Counted from the first letter of the stretch, positions 19,883 through 28,253 are shown. The stretch: 64,000 bases of DNA from Lactiplantibacillus nangangensis (GCF_005405065.1 NZ_BJDI01000015.1:16824-80823); one strand, 5' to 3'. The notes: generated by a model from the sequence alone, not told the origin. Numbers and translations: made by a program.

Positions 19883-19936
19883 AAAAAATCGTTCTTTCAA
19901 TCACATCAGTGGTTAGAAGGACGATTTTTTGCAATA
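19883..19936 (+). terminator. Terminator resembling the MetE T-box terminator
   Basis: A 14-bp stem with one G-T pair (19883-19896 with 19917-19930) ends in six T. The loop and right arm (AATCACATCAGTGGTTAGAAGG) closely match the T-box terminator at 32238-32284. The sequence just upstream (near 19825) is a poor match to the T-box core. It may be a decayed T-box leader. No gene follows. Confidence 0.6.
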
Positions 19937-20002
19937 ATCGATACTATTTTAGCTACAATGTCGGCTAATTTATTGCTGATCACTGTAAAGCAAAGAATTC
20001 AA

Positions 20003-20027
20003 GTAAGCACCCAATAACTGACTGTCT
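20003..20027 (+). repeat. Imperfect inverted repeat, left arm
   Basis: These 25 nt match the reverse complement of 22008-22032 at 22 positions. The two arms enclose the IS3-family element and about 250 nt of left flank. They could be ends of an older element into which the IS jumped. No other copy was noticed. Confidence 0.5.
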
Positions 20028-20058
20028 GTGATTGTCGCCGAATACACGATATGATTGC

Positions 20059-20084
20059 CTCATTAAATAAATGGTGAGGTTTTT
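20059..20084 (+). terminator. Terminator-like hairpin
   Basis: CCTCATT and AATGGTGAGG pair with a small bulge and are followed by five T. It sits directly before a short open frame at 20088; no upstream gene is visible. Confidence 0.5.
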
Positions 20085-20087
20085 ATT

Positions 20088-20174
20088 ATGGATAAACAGG
20101 ATATTGTCAAAGTTGAAATGCCACACAAAGTTAGGTCGGCGGCGCCACGGGCGACGGCGACCAAGGCAGTCTAA
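20088..20174 (+). CDS. Possible 28-aa basic peptide
   Basis: An ATG frame of 28 codons encodes a short peptide with an acidic start and basic Ala/Arg/Thr-rich end (SAAPRATATKAV). GGTGAGG lies upstream, but inside the arm of a terminator-like hairpin. I do not recognise it. It may be a relic of a gene end rather than a working gene. Confidence 0.2.
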   Translation: MDKQDIVKVEMPHKVRSAAPRATATKAV

Positions 20175-20307
20175 CTACGGGTTGACCAAAATATTTGCCA
20201 TGGAATTATAAAAGCATGGTAACTAAGCTGAAACAGATAGCTTAGTTCAGAAAAAAATGGAGTCGGCGCGGCTCCGTGTCAAGTAGACAATCAAATAATT
20301 AAAATTG

Positions 20308-21147
20308 TTATGCAATTTTCTTGACGGCATGATTTCGGTATTCCACCGGGGTCATGCCGTTTAGTGTTGTTTGGCGGCGAGAATTATTATACCAATCCAT
20401 GAAGTCCGCTACTAAATCAGTAATCTCTTTCAATGATAATGGTCGTTCAAAGTCAAAATATTCGGTCTTCATATGGCTCCACAAGCTTTCCATCGGACTA
20501 TTGTCACCGGGAGTTCCTGGACGAGACATACTATGTGTCACACCGGAACCGGCTAAGGCTGTGTTGTATTGACCAGATGTATAACTGGATCCTTGATCAC
20601 TATGAATAATTGCCGGTTTTACGCCGTTATTGGCCTTTAAGGCCGCATGAAACGTATCGGTCACCAATGTTGATGTTTCAGTTTGCTCAATTCTCCAACT
20701 GATGACACTGTGATCGTAAAGGTCTTTGATGGCACTAACGCGTATCTTGCCAATATTCTTAATGCCATATCGCAATTCACTACAATCAGTTACCCAGACC
20801 TGATTGGGCTGGTCAGGGTGGAAGTCATGTTTGGTATTTGCCATCAAAAGTTTATTTCCAAGAATAAACTCCTTATGTTCGGCCTTACGGTCATGCTTAG
20901 CGACCAGAATTGAGGCTACGATATGATGCTTCTTCATCAACCGTCGAATCTTACCATGACTAACATGAAAGTCAGTTTCTTTGTTTACGTAGGCAACCAA
21001 ACGTTTCACCCCGAAGATATAATGGTGTGCCTCTTCTAGTTTTCTGATGTAATCGACAATCGCTTGATCTTCAATCTCTCGTTGGCTTGGCCGTCGGTTA
21101 AGCCACTTATAATAGGCAGCTCGTGACACACCCAGATACTTACACAT
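20308..21147 (-). CDS. IS150-type transposase, OrfB part
   Basis: This is the catalytic integrase half (279 aa from ATG). The DDE residues lie in VWVTDCSELRY, IIHSDQGSSYTS and PGDNSPMESLWSHMK. The frame is open upstream of the ATG with IS150-like sequence (QKYRAIQALAKEALAQHEP), so the active form is probably an OrfAB fusion made by -1 frameshifting at a run of seven A (21255-21261 on the complement). Intact, so possibly mobile. Confidence 0.92.
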   Translation of the reverse strand: MCKYLGVSRAAYYKWLNRRPSQREIEDQAIVDYIRKLEEAHHYIFGVKRLVAYVNKETDFHVSHGKIRRLMKKHHIVASILVAKHDRKAEHKEFILGNKLLMANTKHDFHPDQPNQVWVTDCSELRYGIKNIGKIRVSAIKDLYDHSVISWRIEQTETSTLVTDTFHAALKANNGVKPAIIHSDQGSSYTSGQYNTALAGSGVTHSMSRPGTPGDNSPMESLWSHMKTEYFDFERPLSLKEITDLVADFMDWYNNSRRQTTLNGMTPVEYRNHAVKKIA

Positions 21148-21176
21148 AAGCCCAATTTCAGTGGGCTCGTGCTGTG

Positions 21177-21902
21177 CTAGTGCTTCTTTAGCGAGTGCTT
21201 GAATGGCACGATATTTTTGTTCTGAGTGGCATCCATCCTTTCCAATTCCTTCAGTTTTTTTAGAAGCTTATTCTCCTTTGATAAGTGGGCAATTCGCGCT
21301 TCCAGTGCCTTAACTTTGAGCTCTTGTTTTTCTGTCTCGGTCAATTGAGGTTTATCGGACTTATCTTTACCACGACGATCCTGCAATGCCTCTGGACCGC
21401 CTTGCTTAAACTTTTTTACCCAAGCATAGACTTGTCCGTAAGATACTTGGAATTGATTCATGGCGCCACTGTAATCTAAGTCATTGGCGATAACCCATTG
21501 TGCAATCTCAATTCGTTCCTTCTGCGTTGTCTTTCTACCAGTTTTCATGTTCCTATCCCTCCTAGTGGTGTTCAATGATTTACCACTAGTATACAGGTTC
21601 ACCCACTGATAGATAACACTGACATTGGGGACATTAAATTGTTTCGCTAGTTGGGGATACGAAGTATTCCCGGCTAGATACAACTTGACCACTTTCAACT
21701 TGAATTCCACAGAGTATTGCCGTAATTTTCGCCGTTTCAGACCATCTGTACCTTCTGCTTGATACCGTTCTATCCATTGCTTGACTTGCTCACATTTCAC
21801 CCCGTACTGTCTTTCAATTTGAAATGCTGTCAGTCCTTGTTCCACTAGGTGAATATAGCCAAGTTTCTCTTCAATGCTGTACCGGGATCCTTTTCTCCCC
21901 AT
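21177..21902 (-). CDS. IS150-type transposase, OrfA part
   Basis: The 241-aa DNA-binding half has two to three helix-turn-helix units (SIEEKLGYIHLVEQGLTA, SVEFKLKVVKLYL, KTTQKERIEIAQW) and a C-terminal leucine-rich coiled coil (KALEARIAHLSKENKLLKKL). The slippery A-run lies in the coiled-coil codons. GAGAGGAG precedes the ATG but can pair with the IS end. It recognises the terminal repeats. Confidence 0.9.
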   Translation of the reverse strand: MGRKGSRYSIEEKLGYIHLVEQGLTAFQIERQYGVKCEQVKQWIERYQAEGTDGLKRRKLRQYSVEFKLKVVKLYLAGNTSYPQLAKQFNVPNVSVIYQWVNLYTSGKSLNTTRRDRNMKTGRKTTQKERIEIAQWVIANDLDYSGAMNQFQVSYGQVYAWVKKFKQGGPEALQDRRGKDKSDKPQLTETEKQELKVKALEARIAHLSKENKLLKKLKELERMDATQNKNIVPFKHSLKKH

Positions 21903-22007
21903 ACAAAAACTCCTCTCTAAGTAAACAAGCTTTAATTATTTGCTTGTCTACCCATAGAGGAGTATAGCCGTCCTCAAAACAAGGACGCCATTCCTTTTTC
22001 TATTTCA

Positions 22008-22032
22008 AGACGGTCAGTTATTAGGTGTTTAC
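22008..22032 (-). repeat. Imperfect inverted repeat, right arm
   Basis: Right arm matching 20003-20027 in inverse orientation (22 of 25). It directly abuts the second IS3 remnant. Confidence 0.5.
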
Positions 22033-22170
22033 CCTTGTTCTGCTAAGTCAATGTACGCTAGTCTATCTTCTGAATTATAGCGGGTCCCTTTTCGACCTAA
22101 ACTAAAAACTCCTGCTTAAGTAAACTAGCTTTAATTATTTGCTTGTCTACTTAGGCAGGAATATAGCCTG
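22029..22170 (-). pseudogene. IS3-family remnant: start of OrfA and IS end
   Basis: Codons 22098-22032 read LGRKGTRYNSEDRLAYIDL, homologous to the OrfA start of the neighbouring element, but the start codon is TTA and the frame stops after 23 codons. The following bases contain the IS end AATTATTTGCTTGTCTACTT and a hairpin pairing TCCTGC with GCAGGA, equivalent to that of the intact IS but with a different stem sequence. The rest of this IS is gone. The remaining bases to 22292 hold nothing I can name. Confidence 0.75.
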
Positions 22171-22292
22171 AGGTGCTCCTTTTTACACTGAATAATTCAT
22201 TTTCAGACACATATTTTGAATACTGATGCATACCAATCTAGCAACGATTAGCCCCCAAAGAAGCATTTGTGAAATGTTAGATGATTAAAACA

Positions 22293-22466
22293 TCAACTCT
22301 TGTCTGCCAATAAAACTAACAGTTTAGCACCAGCGATATGTGGCCGTTGGCATTCCGTTGTTATAAACATGGCAACGATGTTTCTTGCACTTGCCCCACT
22401 GATTTTAGCTAATTCAACATTTGATAACTTGGTAAATCCAAACACATTCTTAATTTTGTTAAACAT
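22293..22466 (-). CDS. Bacteriocin-like precursor with Gly-Ala leader
   Basis: From ATG 22466 the 57-aa product has a leader of about 25 residues ending KLSNVELAKISGA, close to the double-glycine consensus LSxxELxxIxGG but with GA at the cleavage site. The remainder, about 32 residues (SARNIVAMF to the C-terminus), has a single cysteine and no known bacteriocin motif. Such leaders are cut by C39-peptidase transporters; one lies divergently next door but is broken. An upstream in-frame ATG (22499) would give 68 aa. The ribosome site is weak. It may be a remnant. Confidence 0.45.
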   Translation of the reverse strand: MFNKIKNVFGFTKLSNVELAKISGASARNIVAMFITTECQRPHIAGAKLLVLLADKS

Positions 22467-22643
22467 AATAACATCTAACCAATTGATTAATTGGAACATT
22501 CAAATATCTCAGAAAAATAATTATACACAAAGCGTTAAAATGAAATATAAAGATAAAATTAATTAAAAATATCTATATTTTTTAGTAATAAAATAGTATA
22601 ATTCTTTATATTGTCAGTATGAAGAATTGAAGAAAGGTACATT

Positions 22644-23305
22644 ATGACTAGTTTTAAGTATGTTTCACAACTGGATGAAACAGATTGTGGCGCTGCTGCA
22701 TTGGCTATGATCTTTCGATACTATAAGTCCGATATATCGATTACATCTATCAGAAATGTTTCTCAGACTGATACAAATGGGACAACTGCATTGGGACTTA
22801 TAAAGGCGGCTGAACACTTTGGCTTTCAAGCAGTTGGAACGAGGGGGAGTTTGGCTGCTTTAAGAAGTAAACAAAATGTTCAATTACCTTTTTTGGCACA
22901 TGTCAATATCTACAATGGAACATTGCATTACGTTGTGGTTTTGAAAGCGAATGATAGTTATGTAAAAATGGCTGATCCGAATCCATTTGTTTAAATACGC
23001 CGAATGCCTTACGAAGAGTTTGGGAAGATTTGGACGGAAATTTTGGTTTTTATTTCACCAACATCGTTATACAGACCGCGTAAAGATAATGGGGATAGCT
23101 TGCGTTCATTTAATGGCATTGATTTTCAAGCAAGAAAATCTAGTAGCCAGTATTTTTTGCGTCATCCATTTTGCTAAGCGTTGTAACTATTACCGGCTCG
23201 CTATTCCTCGGAAGATTGATAGGAAAAAATGTATTAGCATTACTCAGCGTAAAAAAAACGAAAAAAATTAGAAACTCATCGTTATCGTTAGTAGATGAAA
23301 TCAGT
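22644..23305 (+). pseudogene. C39-peptidase bacteriocin ABC transporter, degraded
   Basis: The first 116 codons encode an intact peptidase C39 domain: QLDETDCGAAALAM holds the catalytic cysteine, LHYVVV the histidine and ADPNP the aspartate. The frame then stops, and homology continues through shifted frames: MPYEEFGKIWTEILVFISP and later ILLSVVTITGSLFLGRLI, the start of the membrane domain. The nucleotide-binding domain is absent. The intact ancestor would have cut and exported double-glycine peptides (LagD/PlnG type). GAAAGG precedes the ATG, so the peptidase domain alone could still be made. Confidence 0.85.
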
Positions 23306-23623
23306 ATGAGTAACTTTATGCAATCTCTAAATGACTGAGAAGTTAAACTAATCCTGATTGGAAGACCTACTTGTGAAGAGTGTCGTGGGACAATTAAAGA
23401 CATCATCAAATCAATTGAGGAACAGAACGTTCATCTTTCATATGTCAATACGGATAAGGTCGAACTAGATAAATATCACAAAGTCTTTAAGACATTGAAA
23501 ATACAATATTTACCTGATTTGTTTTGGATTTGTGGAAGAAACAAAATTAAAAGCATGAAAGTATATCATCCTGAATCAGCAATTCAAATGTGGCTTTCTG
23601 GCACAGTCACTAAGGAGAAATAA
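23306..23623 (+). pseudogene. Thioredoxin-like bacteriocin accessory protein with in-frame TGA
   Basis: A 105-codon frame starts at ATG 23306 and is interrupted by TGA at codon 11 (23336). After it the protein reads LILIGRPTCEECRGTIKD, a CxxC active site of thioredoxin-fold accessory proteins that accompany bacteriocin exporters. The frame is otherwise clean to TAA, which touches the next ATG. No good restart codon was seen before the CxxC, so it is probably inactive. Confidence 0.6.
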
Positions 23624-23989
23624 ATGTTTAAAAAAAGGTTTATTGATCACATAGGCATATTGTTACTTAGTATATTAATTATTGAAGTTATCGGGACGCT
23701 TGCGTGGCAAAGGTATAGATATGGAGGAGATTATTACTATATGACCATTGGACACAGTATAGGAACATATACTGTGGAGGTTCCAGTCAATATTCCAGTT
23801 AATGCATATATATATCGTGGCGTGGCAAAAAATGATCAAGGGCAAAAAAAGGTGCTTACATTAAAGACAGATAATGTTGATCCGGGACCGTTTAAAAAAG
23901 AGGCAGTTGTGCGCTTAACGGTTAACAAACATTATGGAGTCACAAACTACAAAGTAATTAAAAACAAGCAGCATCAAATGAAGTTCTAA
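23624..23989 (+). CDS. YxeA-family secreted protein
   Basis: The 121-aa product has an N-terminal hydrophobic segment (residues 10-27) and a beta-rich C-terminal part with GVAKNDQGQKKVLTL and VVRLTVNKHYGVTNYKVI, the DUF1093/YxeA pattern. These small exported proteins often sit beside bacteriocin or ABC transporter genes; their exact role is not known. It follows the thioredoxin-like frame with TAAATG, so both belonged to one operon. A long palindrome terminates it. Confidence 0.75.
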   Translation: MFKKRFIDHIGILLLSILIIEVIGTLAWQRYRYGGDYYYMTIGHSIGTYTVEVPVNIPVNAYIYRGVAKNDQGQKKVLTLKTDNVDPGPFKKEAVVRLTVNKHYGVTNYKVIKNKQHQMKF

Positions 23990-24048
23990 TCTGCTCACCA
24001 ATCTGGAAGATAAATACAATTGTATGTGGCTTCTAGGTTGTAAGTAGT

Positions 24049-24129
24049 AAAAAAGATAAATAACCTATTAACATCTCTCCTATTGGTGGACTATTTAGGA
24101 GAGATGTTAATAGGTTATTTATCTTTTTT
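24049..24129. terminator. Bidirectional terminator, 34-bp perfect stem
   Basis: 24049-24082 and 24096-24129 are exact inverse complements with a 13-nt loop. A and T runs at the ends make it work in both directions, between the convergent YxeA and Rgg-like genes. Confidence 0.9.
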
Positions 24130-24150
24130 AATTTGTAAGTTGAGTTTCAA

Positions 24151-24972
24151 TTAGTCAAATTCTTCGGAAGTGAACGCCGATAAAACCGATGAAATCTGTC
24201 TATATGAATCTCCGACCTTCTTAGTTTCAGAGTTCTTTAAATAAATATTACTAAGCATGGAATAGTAGTCAGAAACGAAAAAGATTGTTCGGGATTGTTG
24301 ATTCAATTTCAATCCCCTTCGACAATACAATACGACTTTTTCATCATTATCCTGCGATGCGTGAAAGTTAGCAATTTGAGCACAAATATAGCTAAGCTCA
24401 AAGGTTTCAGCTCTTGGAATCTCCCAGTTTTCCTGAACAGCGTCTTCTACAATTTTCATGAAGTAAGCTTCCCGTTCTGCTGATCCTTGCTGTCTATTTA
24501 TCAAGCCTTTAAGGGTAAAGGCCAAAAGTGCATGGATATCGTACATATCTCCATGACTGTTTACGATGATCTTATCAATGAAGAAAGACGCATCAGAATA
24601 GGCCTGGTGAGAGTAGTTCAAAAGAGCTTCAATTATATATAGTTTTTGTTGATGAAAACGTGAAAGTTCATTATCATTTATTGCGGAAATCATATCTTCA
24701 TATTTTGAATGACCATCCAAAATTAAGTCTGTTTCAATACTTTTTAACAGTATATGTTCGTCAGCATCCGTATCGGTAACAAAATCAGAAAATGTATCGT
24801 TAAGTGTTATATCTAATCTTTTACAAATTTTGAATAATATTGGGACCGAAGGGGCAATATTATGTTTTTCAATTTTACTTATGGTGTTTTGTGTACAGAT
24901 GTCCTTTGCTAATTCAGTTTGATTCAAACCTTTGATTTTTCTCTTTTCAGCAATAATAGACCCTAAAAACAT
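24151..24972 (-). CDS. Rgg/PlcR-like peptide-responsive regulator
   Basis: The 273-aa product has an XRE-type helix-turn-helix at residues 4-60 (EKRKIKGLNQTELAKD, TISKIEK) and a helical TPR-like C-terminal region (about 80-265), the layout of RRNPP regulators that bind short imported peptides. It is divergent from a 15-aa peptide gene and a kinase/regulator pair, so it may control the 163-bp space between them. The peptide it binds is not shown; the 15-aa product is an obvious candidate. No close named homologue is recognised. Confidence 0.8.
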   Translation of the reverse strand: MFLGSIIAEKRKIKGLNQTELAKDICTQNTISKIEKHNIAPSVPILFKICKRLDITLNDTFSDFVTDTDADEHILLKSIETDLILDGHSKYEDMISAINDNELSRFHQQKLYIIEALLNYSHQAYSDASFFIDKIIVNSHGDMYDIHALLAFTLKGLINRQQGSAEREAYFMKIVEDAVQENWEIPRAETFELSYICAQIANFHASQDNDEKVVLYCRRGLKLNQQSRTIFFVSDYYSMLSNIYLKNSETKKVGDSYRQISSVLSAFTSEEFD

Positions 24973-25135
24973 TTAACAACACCTCACTTTTTATGTAAAT
25001 TTTCTATATCAATTATATAATCTTATCACTATAAGACTGAAAATGTTCTTTTTATGACTGTTGTATAAAATTTGCTGATAATTGTGTTATATTAACTACG
25101 GAATTAATTAACATACAAAAAGGGTGTGAGCTTCA

Positions 25136-25183
25136 ATGACTTCATTTACAATTTTATGGTTATGGCATTGGGGCCGCGGTTAA
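25136..25183 (+). CDS. 15-aa Trp-rich peptide, candidate pheromone
   Basis: An ATG frame behind AGGGTGTGAG encodes MTSFTILWLWHWGRG. It lies 163 nt from the divergent Rgg-like regulator and 18 nt upstream of the histidine kinase gene, where pheromone genes of such systems usually sit. It has no double-glycine leader and no basic N-terminus, unlike PlnA or most streptococcal SHP peptides. The ribosome site and position argue for translation; signalling is inference. Confidence 0.5.
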   Translation: MTSFTILWLWHWGRG

Positions 25184-25201
25184 TATTATGGGAGCTTTAT
25201 T

Positions 25202-26515
25202 ATGATTCAGTTAACACTAGGTATCGGGCAATTTGTTGATGCATTCACTATCGCTTTAATATTTGTCTTATTGAACATGGTTGTTCCAAATATGTTTAAA
25301 AACATACAAAACTGGATTGTTTTAGGACTTTCCGTCATTGTTCTAAGTTTATTAGATGACGCATTTAATGGTGCAAGTGATATTTTACTTGTGCCAATTT
25401 TTTGTGGCCTGATAAAATTTTCACCTTCACTACCTATAAAAAACAAGTTAGTAATTTTATTAATGCTTGGTATAGATGTTGTAATTTCTACTGAGTTAAC
25501 AGCATTAGTTGTTTTATCTCTAGGGATACCAATTGGAGGAATGGAATTTGCCTTTGCTTGTGTAGTACTTCAGTGGGTCCTGGCAATCGGCCTTCTCAAA
25601 ACAAGCCGACGTGCCTATGTTCGATTTATGAATAAGATAGGATTAAGTGGGGTCACACTCACAACTTTTATTCTTATGAGTTTGGGACTTCTGCTTTTGG
25701 GAATTTTTGGAGTTGTACTAACAGCTAGAATTTTGAATGCCCAAACTAAAATGCTGGCTGTGACACTAGTAATTATTGCATTGTTTTGTGTATTTAACTT
25801 TATTGGATTTGCTTTATACGCAGCGGCTTTTTTGAAAAAACAAAAAGCTGACGATGAAATAAAACAGCTTCGAGAAACTCAGGTCTACGTTGAAGAGTTG
25901 GAAAAAAAGTATGAACAACTAAGAATATTTAAGCACGATTATAAAAACATGTTGGCATCTCTATCAGTTATGTCACAAAAAGAAAACGCTAGCCAATTGA
26001 ATCAGAGTATTAACGCGTTACTTGAAGATAAGGAATTAACAAATGATGCGCACACCACAACACCTGAGCAAATATTTAAGATTAAGGACGCGTTGGTTCG
26101 AGGTATGATATATCGTTATTATATAAGATCCGAAAAAAATGGTGTTTCAATGAAAGTGGAAGTGGAACATCAGTTGGAGGCTTCCGACTTAAGCGTCCCA
26201 ATCACCAGATGTTTAGGAATCCTTTTGAACAATGCGTTGGAGGCCAGTTCATCACTAGGAAAGTCTGAAATTACAGTCTCTATATTAAATGATTATTCTT
26301 CAACTGATTTCATTATTGAGAACGATGTTTTGTCTGATCAAACACCTGACATGAATCGTATCTATGATTCTGGCTATACGACAAAGGGGGCTGGACACGG
26401 TTTAGGATTGGCAAGTATTAAAAAGATAAGTCAAAGGTATAACAACATTTTTTTGGAAACAAAATGCCAAAACAGTAAGTTTACTGCCTTCTTGTCAGTC
26501 ACGGAGGGAAAATAA
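25202..26515 (+). CDS. HPK10-type sensor histidine kinase
   Basis: The 437-aa protein has six to seven membrane helices in residues 1-215 and a cytoplasmic kinase domain. The H-box is FKHDYKNMLASL, the N-box LGILLNNALEAS and the G-box GHGLGLASI. This is the PlnB/AgrC class that senses secreted peptides, passing phosphate to LytTR regulators. A coiled coil (about 218-243) joins sensor and kinase parts. GGGAG precedes the ATG. The regulator gene follows after 2 nt. Confidence 0.92.
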   Translation: MIQLTLGIGQFVDAFTIALIFVLLNMVVPNMFKNIQNWIVLGLSVIVLSLLDDAFNGASDILLVPIFCGLIKFSPSLPIKNKLVILLMLGIDVVISTELTALVVLSLGIPIGGMEFAFACVVLQWVLAIGLLKTSRRAYVRFMNKIGLSGVTLTTFILMSLGLLLLGIFGVVLTARILNAQTKMLAVTLVIIALFCVFNFIGFALYAAAFLKKQKADDEIKQLRETQVYVEELEKKYEQLRIFKHDYKNMLASLSVMSQKENASQLNQSINALLEDKELTNDAHTTTPEQIFKIKDALVRGMIYRYYIRSEKNGVSMKVEVEHQLEASDLSVPITRCLGILLNNALEASSSLGKSEITVSILNDYSSTDFIIENDVLSDQTPDMNRIYDSGYTTKGAGHGLGLASIKKISQRYNNIFLETKCQNSKFTAFLSVTEGK

Positions 26516-26517
26516 AG

Positions 26518-27255
26518 ATGTTGAACATAGCTATTTGCGAGGACAACAGAGAAATTATCAGTTTTTATAAACTTATAGTAAATAAATTTATATTAGAACA
26601 CCCTGACAGTCAAATACGATTGTCTCTAGCCACGCGAGACCCATACGAAATGGAGAGTTATATCGAACAAAGCGATGGTGAAATGTCGTTTGTTTATATT
26701 TTGGATATTGAATTTGCGGGTTCATCAAAAAAAGGAATAGAACTAGCACAGATGGCCAGTAGACACGGTGATAATGTCAAAATAATTTTCATTTCAACTC
26801 ACGAAGAGATGTCCATAGTCAGCTTTCAGTATAGAGTGTCCCCATTAGACTTTATTAGTAAAGAAGATGGGATGGATAGAGTAAAAAAAATCCTATCACA
26901 AGACCTAGAAAATGTATTGCTAGAGACTGATAGTTCAAAAAAGAAAAAGACATTCATGTATAGTGTTGGTTCAAGACTAGTCAAAGTGAAATTTGATGAT
27001 ATAAATTTTTTTGAATCTTCAACTAATCCACATAAAGTTGTTATTCATACTAAATATGGTACAGCTGAGTTTAGATCCAGCCTGAAAATTCTGGCTGAGT
27101 CCAGTGGTGACTTATTCAGAGTATATAGAAGTTTACTGATTAATGTATCGAATGTATTATCAATTGACGGTAAATACGTCACATTTAAAGATCAGACTAA
27201 GTTTGAACTCAACAGACGGTTATTGTCTAGAATTAAAGCATGGGTATCTAGTTAG
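26518..27255 (+). CDS. LytTR response regulator
   Basis: The 245-aa protein has a receiver domain (ICEDN at residues 6-10; phospho-acceptor in YILDIEF) and a C-terminal LytTR domain (residues about 140-240, with FFESSTNPHKVVIHT and YRSLLINVSNV). It is the partner of the preceding kinase. Its targets are probably the bacteriocin-type promoters nearby, but I could not identify clear LytTR direct repeats. An IS982 remnant follows. Confidence 0.9.
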   Translation: MLNIAICEDNREIISFYKLIVNKFILEHPDSQIRLSLATRDPYEMESYIEQSDGEMSFVYILDIEFAGSSKKGIELAQMASRHGDNVKIIFISTHEEMSIVSFQYRVSPLDFISKEDGMDRVKKILSQDLENVLLETDSSKKKKTFMYSVGSRLVKVKFDDINFFESSTNPHKVVIHTKYGTAEFRSSLKILAESSGDLFRVYRSLLINVSNVLSIDGKYVTFKDQTKFELNRRLLSRIKAWVSS

Positions 27256-27281
27256 TTAGCATAAAATAATATAAACAAATA

Positions 27282-28237
27282 CGCTTGGTGCTAGTTGATT
27301 AGATTTGTACAAAAATAGCCCAACAAGGCTACACTATAGTTACTCTACTAACTAAGAAGTAAATGCCATGTTAGACCAATTACAGTATAAGCAATCAGTC
27401 GTTAAAGTTCAATCACCACTAGCTAAATGGATTACGTTACTATCACCGTTATATAAACGTTTTGTGCCAGTATCAATTCAAATTAGAAAGAATTATAAAT
27501 ACGCAAAATTAGACGATATTACGTTGTTGGACTTGCTTTGTTGACAGGTGGAATTGGGCATGACCGACCAACGCCGCTTTTACCGGTTTCTTCTGAGTCT
27601 AGGATTCAATGATCTACCGGAACGCTCTCGATTCAACCGGATTAGTGTTAACGCCATGAAAATTTTTCAGTGGATTCGCTTTGGCTTGGTTCAAACAATT
27701 ATGCCTAATCCTACGTATACCATTGTCGATAGATTTCCAATACCCTTGTGTCACCCAATTCGTAATCACCGTGCCAAGCGGTTACGTTCAATCGCAAATA
27801 TTGGCTTTAATTCAACCAAAAAATAGTGGTATTACGGGCTAAAAGGAAGTTTTGAAGTGACCGGTCAAGGTGTCGCAGTCGCCTACACTATTACAAAGGC
27901 TTCAATTCATGATATTAACATGGTGACCACATTGGTAGATCAATATCCGTGTCGTTAAATATTGGCAGATATCGGATATTTAAGTCGAAAATTAAAGGTT
28001 CAGTTAGCTAAAATTGGTATCAACTTTTGGGATCCGAAGCGATATAATATCCATCACACCGGGACTGATGACCGGTTATTGAAGCAAAACTGACGTCAAA
28101 TAGCGCGCGCGTTTTCACGTTGGGTCAGTCTTTTTAACCCAGAAAAGAATCGTGCACACTTAGCAAGAGGCTTTCAAGCTAGACTAGAACAATGCTTATT
28201 AGCGGATACTATAAACTGAATCAACTAGCGCCAAGCT
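27282..28237 (+). mobile_element. IS982-family element, inactive
   Basis: Ends at 27282-27300 and 28219-28237 are inverse repeats (17 of 19: GCTTGGTGCTAGTTGATT against GCTTGGCGCTAGTTGATT). About 0.96 kb, the usual IS982 length. It split the sensor genes from the ABC transporter genes. Confidence 0.8.
27368..28219 (+). pseudogene. IS982 transposase with four in-frame stops
   Basis: One frame runs from ATG 27368 to TGA 28219 with IS982 DDE sequence (TDQRRFYRFL, TIVDRFPIPLCHP, LADIGYLS) but contains four nonsense codons: after LLDLLC, after NSTKK, after YPCR and after LLKQN. No frameshift is needed, so decay was by point mutation. It cannot produce transposase. Confidence 0.85.
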
Positions 28238-28253
28238 TAAATGAGGTATAAAA

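Larger units (their letters stand above)
20262..21975 (-). mobile_element. IS3-family (IS150-type) insertion sequence
   Basis: Both transposase frames are intact. End sequences share GTAGACAA(T/G)CAAATAATTAAA as an inverted repeat (left near 20284, right near 21947); outer limits are approximate. The right end also holds a hairpin (ACTCCTCT with AGAGGAGT) that would cover the orfA ribosome site in transcripts entering from outside, a feature known to limit read-through expression of insertion sequences. Target duplication could not be defined. Confidence 0.85.

Noticed and set aside
19751..20017. 88-codon frame in the left edge of the island
   Set aside because: It runs through a hairpin arm and a terminator with no ribosome site.
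22300..22566. 88-codon plus-strand frame opposite the bacteriocin-like precursor
   Set aside because: Shadow of the opposite frame, which has a recognisable leader.
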